A DNA stretch of 64,000 nucleotides from Vanilla planifolia (GCA_023846275.1 JAIUJO010000071.1:922434-986433); one strand, 5' to 3'; numbered from the stretch's first letter, positions 1 through 13,314 are shown. The notes: generated by a model from the letters alone, not told the origin. Numbers and translations: made by a program.

Positions 1-1120
1 TTGAAGCTCCTTGATGTTGAGCACCTCAAGCATGGTGAAAGCCTTGTATTGCTTATTGGGGACTTCGGTGATCAAGAGAGCTTCCTCCACTACTAGTGTG
101 GGACTCCTAGAAATCATTGAGGTGGAGGATACCATCCAAGAGAAACATCCGAAGAACACATCAGAGTCACCATCCTCAATAGTGCTCGGTTCCTCCATGA
201 TATTGAATTTGGGTGCTTTGCATTTGCCTGAAGTTTAGGCTAGAACAAAATGACTTCTTCATCTTCATCATCAATGTCACTCCCTATTTGAGGAAAGCTT
301 TGGTAGATCAAAGAACAAAGGGGGGGTCAGGGCACAAGATTCTATGGTTCCCTAAAGGGGACCCTCGTAGGGGAAGAACTATAGGGAATTGAATTTGGAG
401 ATAGCGGCTTAAGTCCTCGTCTATTTTCTTTCAGCCAGTACAGTTCCCTCTTTTTTGCTCTAACCGGTCGGTCATTAATGTAACTAAGATCATGTGTTCA
501 TGTGTGATCTATACGAGCCCATACTATATGGAATGGGGCAGTCCTCTTAGGCGAAGCTGGGCCAGTAGCATACACATGTGCCGAAACATTGGAGTGAAGC
601 GAAGACTTAGATGCTTCAAAACTCCAAGATGTGTGTTAACACTTTTGCTTCCATTCTAGTTTCTTGGGCGTGGTCCCATAAAGCCTATATTGCTTGTTTT
701 TAGCCTTCATGGTTCATGCCCTTTCTTTTGTACCTTGTGCACTGCTCTTCTTTGCTTGTTGCTAAACAAGTATAGATCTCTTAGAGCCTCCCACAGTGCT
801 GAGTAGGTGCTTCCTTCATCTATTGTATGTATTATCGCTTTGCTTCGTCCCAAACCAAGGAGGCATTCTAGCAGGCGTGTGCATGTGCCGACTACAGAGA
901 CTACAAATCGATGCCAGAAGCGACTCACTTCTCTTCTCGTTGGGCATCCTAGGGAAGGGTCCCCTTTTGGGGAACTCAAATCTAGTAGTTCACTAACCTC
1001 TCTAACTAGCATGTAAGAAAATTGTACTTTTTTGATAAAAGAAAAGAAAAAGCTTCACTCAGTTTGCCCCCTACGCTAATGCCTACTTTCTCTTCTCTTT
1101 CCCATGAAGTCTACAAAAAG
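1..1120. other. Unrecognised spacer of mitochondrial look
   Basis: I recognise no gene here. Open frames of 66-101 codons exist on both strands but overlap each other and match no family I know. Two G/C-rich palindromic repeat copies lie near 335-380 and 948-980; the rest is plain mixed sequence with short poly-purine runs. Assigned to the mitochondrial part only because the trnY relic follows directly. Confidence 0.4.
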
Positions 1121-1209
1121 TGGGAGAGTTAGGATTCGAACCTACATAGAAAACCTTCAATAGATTTAAGTCTATTTCTTTTGACCACTTTGCCACTCTG
1201 CCTTTCCCA
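1121..1209 (-). tRNA. trnY: Mitochondrial tRNA-Tyr(GUA) relic
   Basis: The minus strand reads as the plant mitochondrial trnY gene: the D-arm segment GAGTGG..AGTGGTCAAAAG, the T arm GTAGGTTCGAATCCTAAC and the 3' acceptor strand CTCTCCCA are all recognisable, including the long variable arm with TTGAAGGTTTTCTA. The anticodon loop has lost one base (family ACTGTAAATC, here ACTTAAATC), which removes the GUA anticodon, and extra bases sit near the 5' acceptor strand. It is therefore a dead copy. In living plant mitochondria this gene decodes tyrosine; here it only marks the origin of the surrounding DNA. Confidence 0.75.
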
Positions 1210-4200
1210 AATCGATGCCACGATTCCTTAAGACGAAAGATGGCAGCAAATTTAGTTCAGTTCATAAGATTGAAGGGAAGTCTTAGATTTAGATTAGCTA
1301 GCATTCCAAGAGAAGAATTTCATTGACATTTAAATTGAGTCAGTTCATCCAAATTTCTATCAAGAAAGGGGCATAGGTTCTACGACAGCATTACACTCAT
1401 TGTCGTCATCAGCCTTCCTCGGCTCATCTCCTTCGTAGCTTCTAGCAAAGCTTCTTTCAATGGAGGAAAGGAGGCAACTAGTCACTTATCTTTCAAAAAA
1501 GAAGCGAGTTCTTGAATGTGCCAGCATGCAATGAGTGAAGTGCAACAGTCGTCAGGGTAGCCATGTTCCTCAAAGAAAAGGAGTGACCCAACGCTAGGTT
1601 GCTTCATCGAGTGAGGAAAGACCTCTTCAAAAGACCTCTAAGGAACATTTCACATTTCCCAGCCATTGGCTCATTCATCGATGCATTGACTGCTATATCT
1701 ATATGCATTAATATATCTACGTCAATGTCGGGACTATCAATGAACAGGCTCTATAAATAGGTTCAAGTACTCTAATGTTGGGATATGGGGTGACATTTGA
1801 AAAGACCTCAGGTTAATTGGGAAATGCATGGACCCTATACTTATTCATGGAAAAACTAATCTAGTGACTTTTTCTTTTCTTTTTGAGTGCCTGTTCTATT
1901 ATTCAATGTTCTATCAGGTCTATAGAACATGAAGCCATAGGTTGCATCAATAGTGGTTCCAGAAGCAAGGCCCACCATGCACTCATCCCAAGAAAAATAC
2001 ACATAAGCAGCATGAAGCTAAGGTCACATATCTCATATTGAAGCAAAGAAAGCAAGGTCAAAAGATCCCCAGGGGGAACCCCAAGGGATCCATTTCAAAT
2101 TTCTAGTGAAAAACATTTGGATTCAACAGCTTGCACTCAAAGCATTGCATAGACCTCATATTCTCTCCAGATAAGCAGTAAGTCGTGCTTAAAAGATCCA
2201 GTTGGGATCGATAATTGAAGAGAGATTCAATGGAAGTTGGCTAGTGGCTGCAATCCATTTGTGTTATGTAGATGAATTATTTCCTAATTTTCCTTTGAGA
2301 TTGTGACTTTAAAAGCCTTATCTTTTGATTTTCTATTCTTGAGCTAACGATGAACAAATGGAAGATGAATGATGGGTTTTCTTGATGAGATTCTGGATAC
2401 ATAGTTAAGTTTCTACACTAGAAGATAAAGCCATGGAGTAAGGGGTTCGAATCCCTCCTCACCAACAATCGGCCCAAAAGGGAATCCCGATAGGTGCTTC
2501 ATATGGCCTACTTCAACAAAGATTGGGCCAATGTACCCAGTCAAAATAGTGACTTAAGTAGAGAGCTAGAAGAGGGGACTCTTATCTGCATTCTTGGTCC
2601 TATCTATTAGCCTTCCTGGGCTAGAACAAATAGACTAGTTCCTGAAATCCAACATAAGGCTAAAGGAGCAAGCAGACCTTGAATTCATTCCTGTGTCAAA
2701 TTCTTCTTCTGAAAAGATTGCACTTTCGGTTTCCAGCCTTTGTTTGTTGTATGGCATCACCCCTACCAGTAATAATGGTCGGTGTGGAATCAGTTCTATT
2801 CTTGCATGACAACCATATGAGATCGCTTCTGTGCTTGTCTTGTAAAGGGATTGACCTAAGGCTTAATGGACAAGTAAGGTCTCTTTTTCAAGTGTCGAGT
2901 GAAGGTTTGAAGACGCTCGACTAAAGGGAGAGGAAGAAAGATGAAACTCAACTAATAAAGAGAGGAGAGAATCCTTCTATATTTGAGATTTGGTTTTCTT
3001 TTTTTGGGCCTGTTGACCAATAAAGCTCTTCCTAAATGATAAATAGAAATAAGTAATTTTGGGACAGGAGGTGATCGATTCAAACACTAAAGAAATAGGC
3101 AAATAAAGGGGGATGTTCTCTGTGTCTTTTAGCCCACACTATCGGACAAGCAATCTTGTACAAGAAAGAGAACAACACCAGGGAAATAAAGAATTGAAGC
3201 CAATAACTTAGGATGTGGAGGAGCAAGTTTTGAATGCAATACATCCACTCCACGATCCTTTTGAGCCATAGTTTTGGGATTAGATTGACAAGGGAGTGGG
3301 AATTTTTTGTCAGCTTTGGACTAGCAATCCAGTTCAAATCCAGTAGCATGACTCAAGGAGCCTTGTTCTATAGGTTCTTGATACATTGATCAGTCTTGAG
3401 CTTGTACCAAACATTATGTTTTGATTGCAGTTCGATACCCCATCCACTCCTAGCTGGAAGAGGGAGAAGAACATTAGTCGATCAAAGAGGTTTGCTATGA
3501 AAGCTTAAGTCTTTGTCACTGCCATAGCTCTATAATATGCTGAAGCTGAAGCTATGGGATTGGATTCATAGAGCAGGAACTTCAACTTCAAGTTATGAAC
3601 TTTCTACGAAGGACAACTTTTCTTGCTAGGATCCAACCTACGATACAATCCTTTTCTCTTTTTATAATCCTTTTCCCTTTGTCTTTGTATAAACAAAATA
3701 AAAAATTTGAAAAGAAAAATATGATATGAAATGCTAGAATTCATCTTGTATTGCAATACGGGGGCCAGAATTGGAACTCAAGGTTCATAAGTATCGATAC
3801 TAACTGCAATTGCGAGTCTACTAGAACAATTCTATCATCCATTGCTGAACTCTATCGATTCGATTTTTCATATAGAAAAAAGAAGTCATTGAACCACATT
3901 CTCAAATAGCTATAAGCTTTTGAATGATTATTTCTTGTTGCCCTAGACTAAGCCAGCCTCAGCTCAATTAGTCTAACCAAGTCAAAGGGCTGAGGAGGGA
4001 CTTTTGCAAATAGTTTTTAGATAAGGAAGTGAAAGATTTTCCATGGCATGATTCGAGAAGAAAACTCTCTCCATACATTGGTCTGGCTCATGTGGAGATG
4101 TCAGTGACGAGTAGGGTATTACACCAATAATTGACAAGTAAAGTGGATCTCCATATCATCTATTGACAAAAGAAGAAAAGAAGGTAGTTTTGTAGATAGA

Positions 4201-7200
4201 GGCTTGACTTGAATGAACTCCTCAAACACAAACCTATCCTCCTAAAAGAGGCAATCATAGAATTTAGTCTTTTTATAGCCTAATTGAACAAAAAAGTAGA
4301 ACAAAACTTGGTGCATGAGAGCAGAGGTGCTAAGAAGCTCCAATTTTATCTTTCTTCTTTGTTTTTAATCCATTTTCAATTTTTCAATGGTCCATTTCAA
4401 TTCTTCTTTCTGGTGAACATAGGAAGTGATGGACTTAGGTCGACAAAGATCGAGAAGAAGCATGTGTGACCATTCTTTATGAAAAGACTTTGAGCCTTTA
4501 TTCTTATTCTTTTGTGTTAGATAGGGCACGTGGAAAGGAAGGGGAGGTTTTTTTGAAGTTTGAGAGATATGAGTAGAAATCCCATTGATAGATGTACAAG
4601 GAGGAGAAGCATTGAAGCTAGCCCCCAAGCTTTATTCTTAAGCATTGATCATCGACAAGCACATTTTGACAACTTCACATTACAACATGACCTCTCAACA
4701 AAGAGTGCCTCCCTCCACACCAAACCAAGAAACCAGACCCCTTGAGTTGAACCAACAAAGCATTCCATTGAATGAAGCCCACTTCCCTTTTAGAAAGCTA
4801 CTTTTGGGGGAGAACTCTTGCTTCCTAGCTCCTTGAAACCAAGAGACAAGACAGAAGATGCATAAGATGTGGAGAAGACTATGGATGCTGAGTGATCCTC
4901 TATTCAATGTCAAGGAGTAGAGAAGAGATCACCTTCCACCAACAAACACTTATTTCCTTCTAAGCCAAGATGTGTGAAATGGAACCTTCTTCCAAAATGT
5001 CTCTAAAGGTGGATAATGAAACTACTGGTCTGCTGCTTTGACCATCTTTTTTCTCTATCTTTTTTCACTATCTTTTTTCAACTACTGTGATGAAAGAAAG
5101 CAAAGAACTCAGTGTCTTGTAGGTTCCAATAATCGGGTCACTAAGGTCCACTCGTCAAGTAAAGCCTCACTTTTTCAAATTCACTTAAACTACCTTTTGA
5201 CATCCCTCGAAGGTCTAGTATCATAGATCAGAAGATTAGATTCTCTATAGTAGCCATCTAATCAATGAATTTCACAACCACTTGAAGCTAGGGTACTTTT
5301 AGTCCACCACTCAAAACTTTTGGCCATCAAATTAGCTGTGATCAGCTTCACCTTAACAACTCGACTTGCATAATCCCCTGACCCTTAATGTGAATACCCT
5401 TTGGACAACTCTTGAGGTACAATTACATGAATACCCACATGTGACATGACCTGGGGTCAGGAAAGATCGACAACAAAAAGAAATCCCTTCGAACCAATCA
5501 ACCCACGAAGTTAAACACAACACTGACTTTGCCTAGGTTCTTCTATCAATATCTCAGTCCTTAATAAACTGCTTGTTCTATAAAGTAGCCACTGGTTGAT
5601 CTTATCAGACCCTACGAGTGCCCAGCCCAGCTCGAAAGTTCTCTAAAAAAGATCCCTAGAATCCTGTCTAGTTCCCGAGATGGGCCCCCAATGAGTAATC
5701 CTCAAACCTACCCCCCTCAATTGTCAATTGAAGTTACCCTTCTCTCCTCGATAAGGAGAAGGATGAGAGAGTGATAGGATATCATGTATTACATGAATTA
5801 CCAACCTATTGATTTTGGAAGTCCCTGTTACTAGGAATAGAGCCATATGATGTGAGAGTGCCACGTAGGATTCATATGAATTCAATGAATACCCATACCC
5901 TATGGAATTGAAGTGCAATAGTAGATGTCATATATTTTATGGATTCCTTGAGTATACTTTCTTAGAGAATGAAGACGCTAAAAGAAAGTGCATTTGAATG
6001 CTATGTCATGCTACCAGAAGGCTCCATCAACTCATCGGTTGACACAGCAAAAAAGAATTTTCAACAGATTCAATGAAGATTACTCTGTCTCCACAGCCCA
6101 GAGTGTTCAGCAAAAAAACCAAGCAAGTCGACATTTGGGCCCCCTCTTAGGTATTGATGTTTTGGGACTTCTTTACTATATTATAATAGAATCTCAATAA
6201 TATAGATAAAAGATTCTATTTAAAGAAATAGACAAATGGAACATGGTTCACGAGTACCTTTGTGACCGCATTCTCTTTTTTGGTTGTTTGATTTTTTTTT
6301 TGTCAATTTGTTGAAGTGAGTGGCCTTATGCTAAACACATAATATGTAAGGAATGTGTATGCTGATGATCGCCAGAGGTGGCCCTTGTTGGTGAACTAAA
6401 AAGTGGCTTAGTTTGCATGCTTTCCTTTGCAAGCAGAGTGAGCACAGAGAATCATAGATGGGTTGCTTTATCAGTTGCACTGGAATAGCTCCACACCTCA
6501 ATCCATTTATCACCTGGTCCAGGATCGAGGGCCCCTATAGTTGTTGATTTTCTTAGTTTGACCTTATGGTCAGGTTAGTGCATTGTTATTTCCCATAGCT
6601 ACACTCTTTCACTATAGACTGGTATGGGATCGAGCCCTTCTACACTGATTCCACTTCTCCTAAGGACCTTTAGGGGAAATTCTCAAAGACAAAAGGAGCG
6701 AACTTATGAACAAGTCAAATAGAGTGATTTACACCTTTGAAAGTTGGCCTATCTCTTCCACAAAATGTGAGCTTTCTAATTGAGAAAGCCTTGATTCTCT
6801 TCTCCTATGCAGATCCATGTTCCACTTTTTAGTTCTCAATTCTCAATCAGTGAAGCAACAGTAATCTGTTGGTCTTTTTTTAGCAAAAAGGGAAGCCACT
6901 ACCTCGAAGGCAATTGGACATGAATTGGTTCAAGCTTGAAACCTACTCTGCCCCTCCACTAACCATCCCCACCCTGATGACTTGAGTCAATCGAAATGGG
7001 ATTCCCTTCCAACCTAACCTATCATTCTCTCCCTACTAGATAAATGAGTAGATCCTCTTTGGCATGAAAAGCGAGCTTATCACCTAAAGCTCCCTCTCTG
7101 CATAGGCCAGTCTCCTCTTGGCTTGGTTTCCTCTCTAGTACATGAGTCGATCGACTCCTTGACCACTTAGTCAATTAAAAGATTGAATAAGCGAAGTGGA

Positions 7201-10200
7201 CTCCCATCATTCTGGTCATTTTCATTCGTATGCCTAGGAGCTATGTTCTTTCCATGCTTCTTTCAGTTTGAATGCCAAAAAAACATACTCTCTTTGTCCT
7301 TTAGTTCTCTCTATTATTATTTTGGCTACCATATAGATTCTATTCTCTGATCCATAGAATAACACAATTCACATGACAATGCTTAGGTACATAAGAGGAT
7401 AAATGAGAGAGAGGTTGGTTCTATCTTGTGGTCTACTTTCTCCACTGGCAGATGATTGTGATCTCACTAGGAGAAGCTCCTCAACAAAGAAATGAAAGCA
7501 TAACTCACTCTAAATTGGCACTGCCACCTACAAGGTGGATAGGGCACTTAGCCAACCATTTCGATCGAAGAAAGTCACTAAGATAGTAACCTCACCTCCC
7601 TGTCTTACCCGTCCTTATTAGATCTGAGTCACCCTAGAGGTCTTTTTCCCATAAGGGGTCCTTGGTCAAGCAAAGGGCTAGAATGGAATTTTTATTCCCT
7701 TCATCTAGTCAAAAAGAGGGACTGTGACTCCTATATACTATTTACGACATTACGGAGAATCCATTCTCGTTCATGATCGATCCACATCCTACCGTAGTCC
7801 TCGGAGAACCTTAGCAAGAAAGCTAACAAGGATTTTTTTTGGATTACAGAAGCTAGCCAACCATTTTCTTGCTTAAATCTACCTATTTTTTGACCAGGCC
7901 TTCAACTTCAATCAAATAGACTAATGACATAGATCAAGATTCACTCATAAGACAAAGGACTTCCAACATAGTGTCTATAAGGTTTGGAGCACTACAACCA
8001 GCCTCCTCCGTAGCTGCCAAAGAGATGAATCCTCTGGACACCAAAGTTTGCGTCATCCTCGATGACTCAAAAGAGATAGAGCAGGGGTTGGTACTCGTCA
8101 ATAGCCCAGATCAAAATCTTGAGAGGAGGACTCTGATCTCCATGAGGATAATAACGATTGAGAAATGGTTACCACAAATCCAAAATGAGTTGTTTTGGTC
8201 ACCCTTGTAGACCACCTGGAGTCTAACAGAGTAACAAAACCCACTCCTTAGTTGAAGACCAAGAGGTTTCATCATGCATGATAACATTGCACCACAAAGA
8301 AAGAAGAAATCAAAAGTTCCCCAAAAGTGGCACCCAATGGGGAACTTCATCTCAATTAGAAATATATAGGTAGTTAGAATCTGAGTATCTATAAATCTCA
8401 AAAAGGTTGCTTGGGAACCTTACTTAGGCCTTGGCTGACATGCAATCTGAGAACTACAAAGAAACAGAACAAAACTACTTTATGGGCTTGTTTTCATCCT
8501 CTATCTATTTTTTGACTTCCATCATTGAATTAGAAAAAGAATACATAATGATATCAATGAGACAAGCCTCCTAGGAGTTCACTTGTTTCATTTCTTTCCC
8601 CTGATATGAGGGATGGGCTTAATGAAGTCAAAAGGTTGCTGCCAATGCTTTCTTGTTTTTTATGTCCATTTTTCATTATGATTAGATTAGAATCAGATTG
8701 AATTAGCATGATCACTTTGCAATGTGGATTTGAGCATGTAACACAACTTAACTATTCATTGACCATGGGAGGAAAGCTCTACAAAGACTACAACAAGATA
8801 TGTAATATGAAATTGAGCCATCTTTTTGTTGCAAACAGGAAGTAGGCCCTCCATTTTTTAGTTGTTACTTTTCCCTCCTTTGAGATATGAAAAAGTCATC
8901 CCAATGGTGAATCCTATAAGATAGAAGTCCTTTTAGTGAGCTTAGGAAATCTTCAATGAACTTGAGCCAAAGCAAAGCCTAATCCAAAAGTAGGGAAAGG
9001 CAAGAAAGAGGCCCAAAAACTTGTAGCTTCTACTAGTAATGAGAAAAGCAGCAAGACTCTCCTCTCAGTTTATTATCATAGACAGCACATACCTACTTGT
9101 ATGGTTTAGATTGTTGTACACAACCTCAGTGGACCTTTCAGAGTCACAAGTTATGGACTCCTCTACTCTGCATGGAGTGGGATAGATTACATTTAAATCT
9201 ATGTGTGTGGGATTGAGCCATGCTTTTAGGCATGGATGATATGACTAAAATTAAGTTTTTAGGGCCATTGAAGCATGATTTCCTCAAGTGGGAAGTCCAC
9301 TTATAAACTCTATTCTTTGCTTCTTTTTCTTTCCTTTGATCATTTACCTGGTGAGATGGATCTTGATGAAGTTAAAATTTCAATGTCAATATATACTCAA
9401 GTTGCAAACTTGGAATGAATTTACTATCATGCAGTTACTACTCAAGCAAGTATTTGTTAGTTTCTTATTCAATCATGCAAAAGAGTTATCGAGGTCAGAC
9501 GTGTGATCTGATGATCAGTTGTTGAGTCAATTCCCATTTGTCAGACTGGGCCTTGATACAAGAAAAGAAAAAAGGGGGGCTAAGGCCTCCTCTCTTGGGG
9601 GGCCCCTCTATAGGGTGACTTTTTCATGTTCCATAGCCCAAACACTTGAAAAGAATATGACACAATAGAATAGTAAGCAATCACACTAAAAGGAATGGAA
9701 GAGATACCTAGGATTCACTAATACAACCTTTTACATCGATGTTTCATAGTCTCTCGACCAAGTCATCATCAGAAATCCAAATTGGTCTGAAATGAGAGGA
9801 CGGAAGGCTCGCTAGTGTGCTACGATGACTTCGTGCTAGCTAAAAAATGCAAGATTAGAGCTCAAACATGGGGCCCCCATAGGGGTACTATAGAAGATTT
9901 GGGGTTGGGGCCCCCTCTGAGGAAAAGAACTTTAGAGATGAGATTACAACTTTGGAAACAGTCATGGTGACACTTTGGTGAGGCTTGGCCTACTTTTTGA
10001 GATAATAAGGTCCTTCATTGATTAGTAACCTACGATGCTGGTCAGGTCCGAACTGTGGCCATTTGTCTCTAGTTTTTTGGCCCATCAGATTGCTGAGATT
10101 GACTAGCAAGTTGGGTTGGTTTGAGTATTCCTCTATATGGAAAAGGAGACAGCTGTCTGCACGAGTCACCTTCTTCTGAGCTCTGCTAGATGACATGACA
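1210..10200. other. Long stretch without recognisable gene
   Basis: About 9 kb in which I cannot name a gene. The longest open frames (79-96 codons, for example 7971-8210 plus and 8111-8401 minus) overlap on opposite strands and show no motif. The base composition, absence of simple repeats and the scattered G/C palindromic repeats (near 2067, 6131, 9590, 9873, 9910) resemble intergenic plant mitochondrial DNA. A tRNA-like T arm lies near 2440-2465. Unrecognised mitochondrial genes or introns in heavily decayed form cannot be excluded. Confidence 0.4.
2390..2467 (+). other. Possible tRNA relic (T arm only)
   Basis: The string GGGGTTCGAATCCCTCC has the form of a tRNA T arm followed by an acceptor-like CTCACCA. 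Upstream a TGAG could pair with CTCA and a short stem TTC..GAA could be an anticodon arm, but the D arm is not convincing and I cannot assign an amino acid. Confidence 0.2.
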
Positions 10201-10239
10201 TTCTCATTCTATATAGGCCGACCATACTTGTGATGGTTT

Positions 10240-10713
10240 CCCAAGATCCCATAAACCCACTTAAGTCTACATTGCCACAATCTTTTTCTATGGAAGTGGG
10301 TAGGCTTGCTGCTTTTTAGAAGTTTGGCCCAATTTGGCCTTTTGACTCAAAAAAGAAGGGAGGGATTGACCTTTCTAATGTATATTCTGTCTTACCAGAA
10401 TGGCCTACTAATTTATTTTGGATTGGAGCATTAAGCAGCACAACCCTGTTCTACTTAACTAAGCCCCGTACTCACCCAAGGAGGGAGTTTGCTTTACCCA
10501 ACTCCCCTTTATTAGAAAAAGGCAGAATCCATCGACCTAACATTCATGAGTTTCAAATGAAGAATGAAGAGTGCCCTGTCCTTCTTTGTTTTTCATTCAA
10601 TCTTGGATTTGGAAGTTGGTAAAGACCCACCCCCATTTTCAATCAGAATGAATCCCCAGCACCTCGAGACATTGGCTTCCACCAGTAGTGAACTATTAAG
10701 GATCGCATCCCGT
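10240..10713 (-). pseudogene. nad1: nad1 intron 3, 5' half (trans-spliced group II intron)
   Basis: Directly after nad1 exon c the minus strand continues as the 5' half of the intron that is trans-spliced in plants: GCACGGGATGCGATCCTTAA corresponds to the usual start with GCGAGAGACGCAATCC, and the characteristic downstream segment with GGGGGTGGGTCTTTACC follows near 10615-10640. The far limit is a guess. In a living mitochondrion this half joins a separately transcribed half located before exon d; here exon d lies 4 kb away on the other strand, which fits that arrangement. Confidence 0.6.
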
Positions 10714-10904
10714 GCATATTCTACATTATAGCCTACAACTAATTCAAGTTCTGCTTCTAGGAGATCAAACAGAGCTCGATTTGTTTTTGCTGCATGAGAA
10801 ATAAAGAACATAAGAAAGACAAGTAATAGGGAAATATTGAACGATATCTGCTTTTGTGCCATGACAATCTCACTTGAATTATAGGGACCTACACTTATTA
10901 GTAC
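10714..10904 (-). pseudogene. nad1: nad1 exon c (complex I subunit 1), mitochondrial
   Basis: NADH dehydrogenase subunit 1 is a membrane subunit of respiratory complex I. The minus strand encodes [19 protein letters not shown], then [19 protein letters not shown] and GYNVEYA, which match the plant NAD1 exon c (family: [35 protein letters not shown]). The length of ~191 nt agrees with the usual 192. Several residues that are conserved in the family are changed, for example both prolines of APFDLP are leucine, which fits C-to-T decay. It is flanked by intron 2 (upstream, higher coordinates) and the 5' half of intron 3. An 89-codon open frame running through exon c into the intron is a by-product, not a separate gene. 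Confidence 0.85.
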
Positions 10905-12390
10905 AGTATACCGGGACTGGCATCCCTAGCCAGAACCACACATGCAAGTTTCCCTACATGTGGCTCGTCCATGTTTTTTTAGGTGCTGGCCTTGACTCAC
11001 ATGGGAAAAGTGGGTTGAATTGCAAACTTTTGTTTCAAGGCATTTTGGGGGCAAAATATGGTGTTTCTAAGTAAAAGATAGCATTACAAAGTTAGCTTTC
11101 ATCAAAAAGGCATCATTGATTCCTTTTTGGCACCTGCCATAGATGTTAGGGTAAGGCAAGCCCAAGGCCAAAGACCCCAAAGAAGGGCCCCCATAGGGGA
11201 ACTTCTAAATCATGGGCCCTAGCTCCCAACTCCATCCCGACCAACATCCTGCTCTTAAGAGGTTGTGGTCCTTAAACAAGCTAATCATGTGCTGTGTTTC
11301 CCCAACCCAGGATTTGGAGGAGCTACGATCCCGATGGTTAACAAGCCACTGATCGTAGGCGACTGGACTGGAATGCTTTCATCAAATGATGAATGTAGGC
11401 TGAGCCATTCCTATCCTAAGTGGTGGCTCGATTTGGCCTGGCTTGGTCAAGAATAGATTCTTTCATGAGAATCTAGAATATGAGCTTTTAGAAGAGATAT
11501 CTATGTTAGATAGTAGGGGCCAACTTTCCTCTGGTCATCCCATTGTAGCCTCTAATAGTTCATTCCATCTCATCTTTCTTTTACTATACTTGTAGCTAGC
11601 CATGAGAGCTTCACATTCAAGACTTTTTTGTTTTTTGACTCAAACAAAAAAGGCACTCATAAACCACCCGTTTTCCTATTATTGCTTATTGCTTATTAGG
11701 CCCTAGTTCAAGTGGTTTGCCTTTCATCACTATACCAGTTACCACATACAACCTGGGGGACACCTCTGAGGTAATATTTTTGACTCTGTGCCCTTAAAAG
11801 TAGATTATGTCATCACCTATAGCCCTTTCCTCTACCAAGGACTTCTATGAAATGAAAATGGGTGGCATCATTGTATGCTCGACATTTGTTGCCCTAGTGT
11901 ATATCATGAAGTACCCCTATGGCTGATCTATCACTCATTCATTCAAGGCTTGACCCCATCCCGTGTTGAGAATGCCTCGTAGAGGCTCGACTCACTCAAT
12001 CATTCTCATTGTTTTTCATTATGTAACCACTTCTTTGAAAGCTTGGTTCTTGCCCCTCTTTCTCCTCCCTCCTTGGAGCTCATCCATTCATTAGGTGATC
12101 CTTTGCTCTCACGTTCGAGTGTTTGCTCTTCATTTAGGCCGATGAGTTATCTTTCTGCTCATTACAATCACTTTTTGGGTTCTTCACTCGTGGTTAGTAT
12201 TAGGACCCTTGTGCCTCAGACTGGATTGCCCACCCAAAGCTCACCCTATGACCATAAACTCAAATCCAAGTGCCTTGCCATGAGACGTAGACATTCCTCA
12301 TGCTGTTGTTCTCTTTGGTCCATTCCTAGCTTGGATTAGAGGAACATCTAAGTGATTTTCTTTACTGATCCAAACATGCTCACATGACAC
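10905..12390 (-). pseudogene. nad1: nad1 intron 2 (cis-spliced group II intron)
   Basis: The 1.49 kb between exons b and c starts with GTGTCATGTG (group II introns start GUGYG) and ends after a clear domain V at 10933-10966. That domain is exactly 34 nt on the minus strand: GAGCC at its 5' end pairs with GGTTC at its 3' end, with a GAAA tetraloop in the middle. The length is in the range for this intron in seed plants. The intron holds a copy of the G/C palindromic repeat at 11180-11225 and open frames with no known motif. Presence of the intron shows the copy came from DNA, not from spliced RNA. Confidence 0.75.
10933..10966 (-). other. Group II intron domain V
   Basis: A 34-nt hairpin of domain V form in nad1 intron 2. 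The outer helix is GAGCC with GGTTC and the loop is GAAA. Domain V holds the catalytic metal site of group II introns. Some pairs are now G-T or mismatched, as expected in a decayed copy. Confidence 0.7.
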
Positions 12391-12472
12391 ATAATAAGAA
12401 ATAGACCAATAGAGACTTCTTAAGGGTCCATTTGAGCTGTAGATCGTAATGCTCCTAGAAAGGCATATTTTA
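12391..12472 (-). pseudogene. nad1: nad1 exon b (complex I subunit 1), mitochondrial
   Basis: The minus strand reads K-Y-A-F-L-G-A-L-R-S at its start and ends in an S-I-G-L-like stretch just before the intron's GTGTC. This matches NAD1 exon b, which is 82 nt in seed plants, the same as here. The upstream flank is the 3' half of trans-spliced intron 1, the downstream flank intron 2, so the exon order b-intron 2-c is kept as in living mitochondria. A small change of reading frame in the middle (around GGTCCATTTG) breaks the copy. Confidence 0.8.
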
Positions 12473-12900
12473 AATATAAAGGATGTTCCCAATACTCCAA
12501 GAGAAACTCTTACCACACTATGAACCGTACAAACACGTCCTCTGTCACCCCAACAATGCTTATGGCATTATATCCCAACCCAACTTTACCTGGTCTCGTT
12601 TCCTCCCGCATCTCTTCCTCAGTATGCAGACCCTAGAAGCAAGGGGTATCTGCTTGGGCTGATAGAAAGCAACATAATTCTTTTTCCCTCTGATCTAAAT
12701 ACCTATCTAAAATGAAAAAGAGTTTTAGTCTGATCACATCAAAGACATCTTTATCTGAGGAGGAGGCTTCATCATTCGACTACTCAAAAATTATTGCAGG
12801 ATCGGCAGCCAGGGCCCCCGATTAAGAAGTTCCAAAAGGGGCTCCTCGTAGGGGAACTAGACTATGGGGATTTTGATATAGGGAAAAGACCTCTAGGGAA
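12473..12900 (-). pseudogene. nad1: nad1 intron 1, 3' half (trans-spliced group II intron)
   Basis: Upstream of exon b on the minus strand lies ACGTGTTTGTACGGTTC, the 3' strand of a group II domain V (12527-12543 region), followed by a domain VI-like segment and the exon. This is what the 3' half of trans-spliced nad1 intron 1 should look like. The 5' strand of domain V is poorly kept. The outer limit is not sharp; G/C palindromic repeats start near 12815. Confidence 0.55.
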
Positions 12901-12980
12901 CTTCTGAAGAAAAGAAACAAAATAGAGGGTTGAGACCCCCTACGCTATAGGGAACTGAGACTATGGGGAACTAATCAAGT
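12815..12980. repeat. Cluster of G/C-rich palindromic short repeats
   Basis: Within 165 bp there are several copies or halves of the dispersed family: AGGGCCCCCGATTAAG, AAGGGGCTCCTCGTAGGGGA, ACTATGGGGATTT, AGACCTCTAGGGAACTTC, GAGACCCCCTACG and ACTATGGGGAACTAA. Repeated words are GGGGAAC, CTATGGGGA and CCCC..TAGGG. The cluster suggests repeated insertion or local duplication. Confidence 0.6.
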
Positions 12981-13314
12981 AGATAATTATAGTTCATAGA
13001 ATGGTCGAAGAAAAGAATAGAACACATATAATAGTTATATAATAATTATATAATAATAATTTGAGTTAATTCTTATTGCATTTATTTTCTTCTGATCTTA
13101 TTCATTTTTTCATTTTTTTCTTTTCTCTACACTGAGCACTTTTGAAGACTCCTTTCACTAAAAGATCAAATGAATGTAAGAAAAAGATGTTCATCAGCAC
13201 GTACAATAGTGAGCTACCCTTGCTTGCCTTATCTTGCATCTAAAAAAGATTGTTACCGCTCTAGCAGTTCTATGACAAAACATCGTTGATCACAAAACCC
13301 AAAATCTTTTGAAT

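Noticed and set aside
10593-10862. Small secreted protein of 89 codons with a signal-peptide-like start
   Set aside because: It is nad1 exon c read through into the intron.
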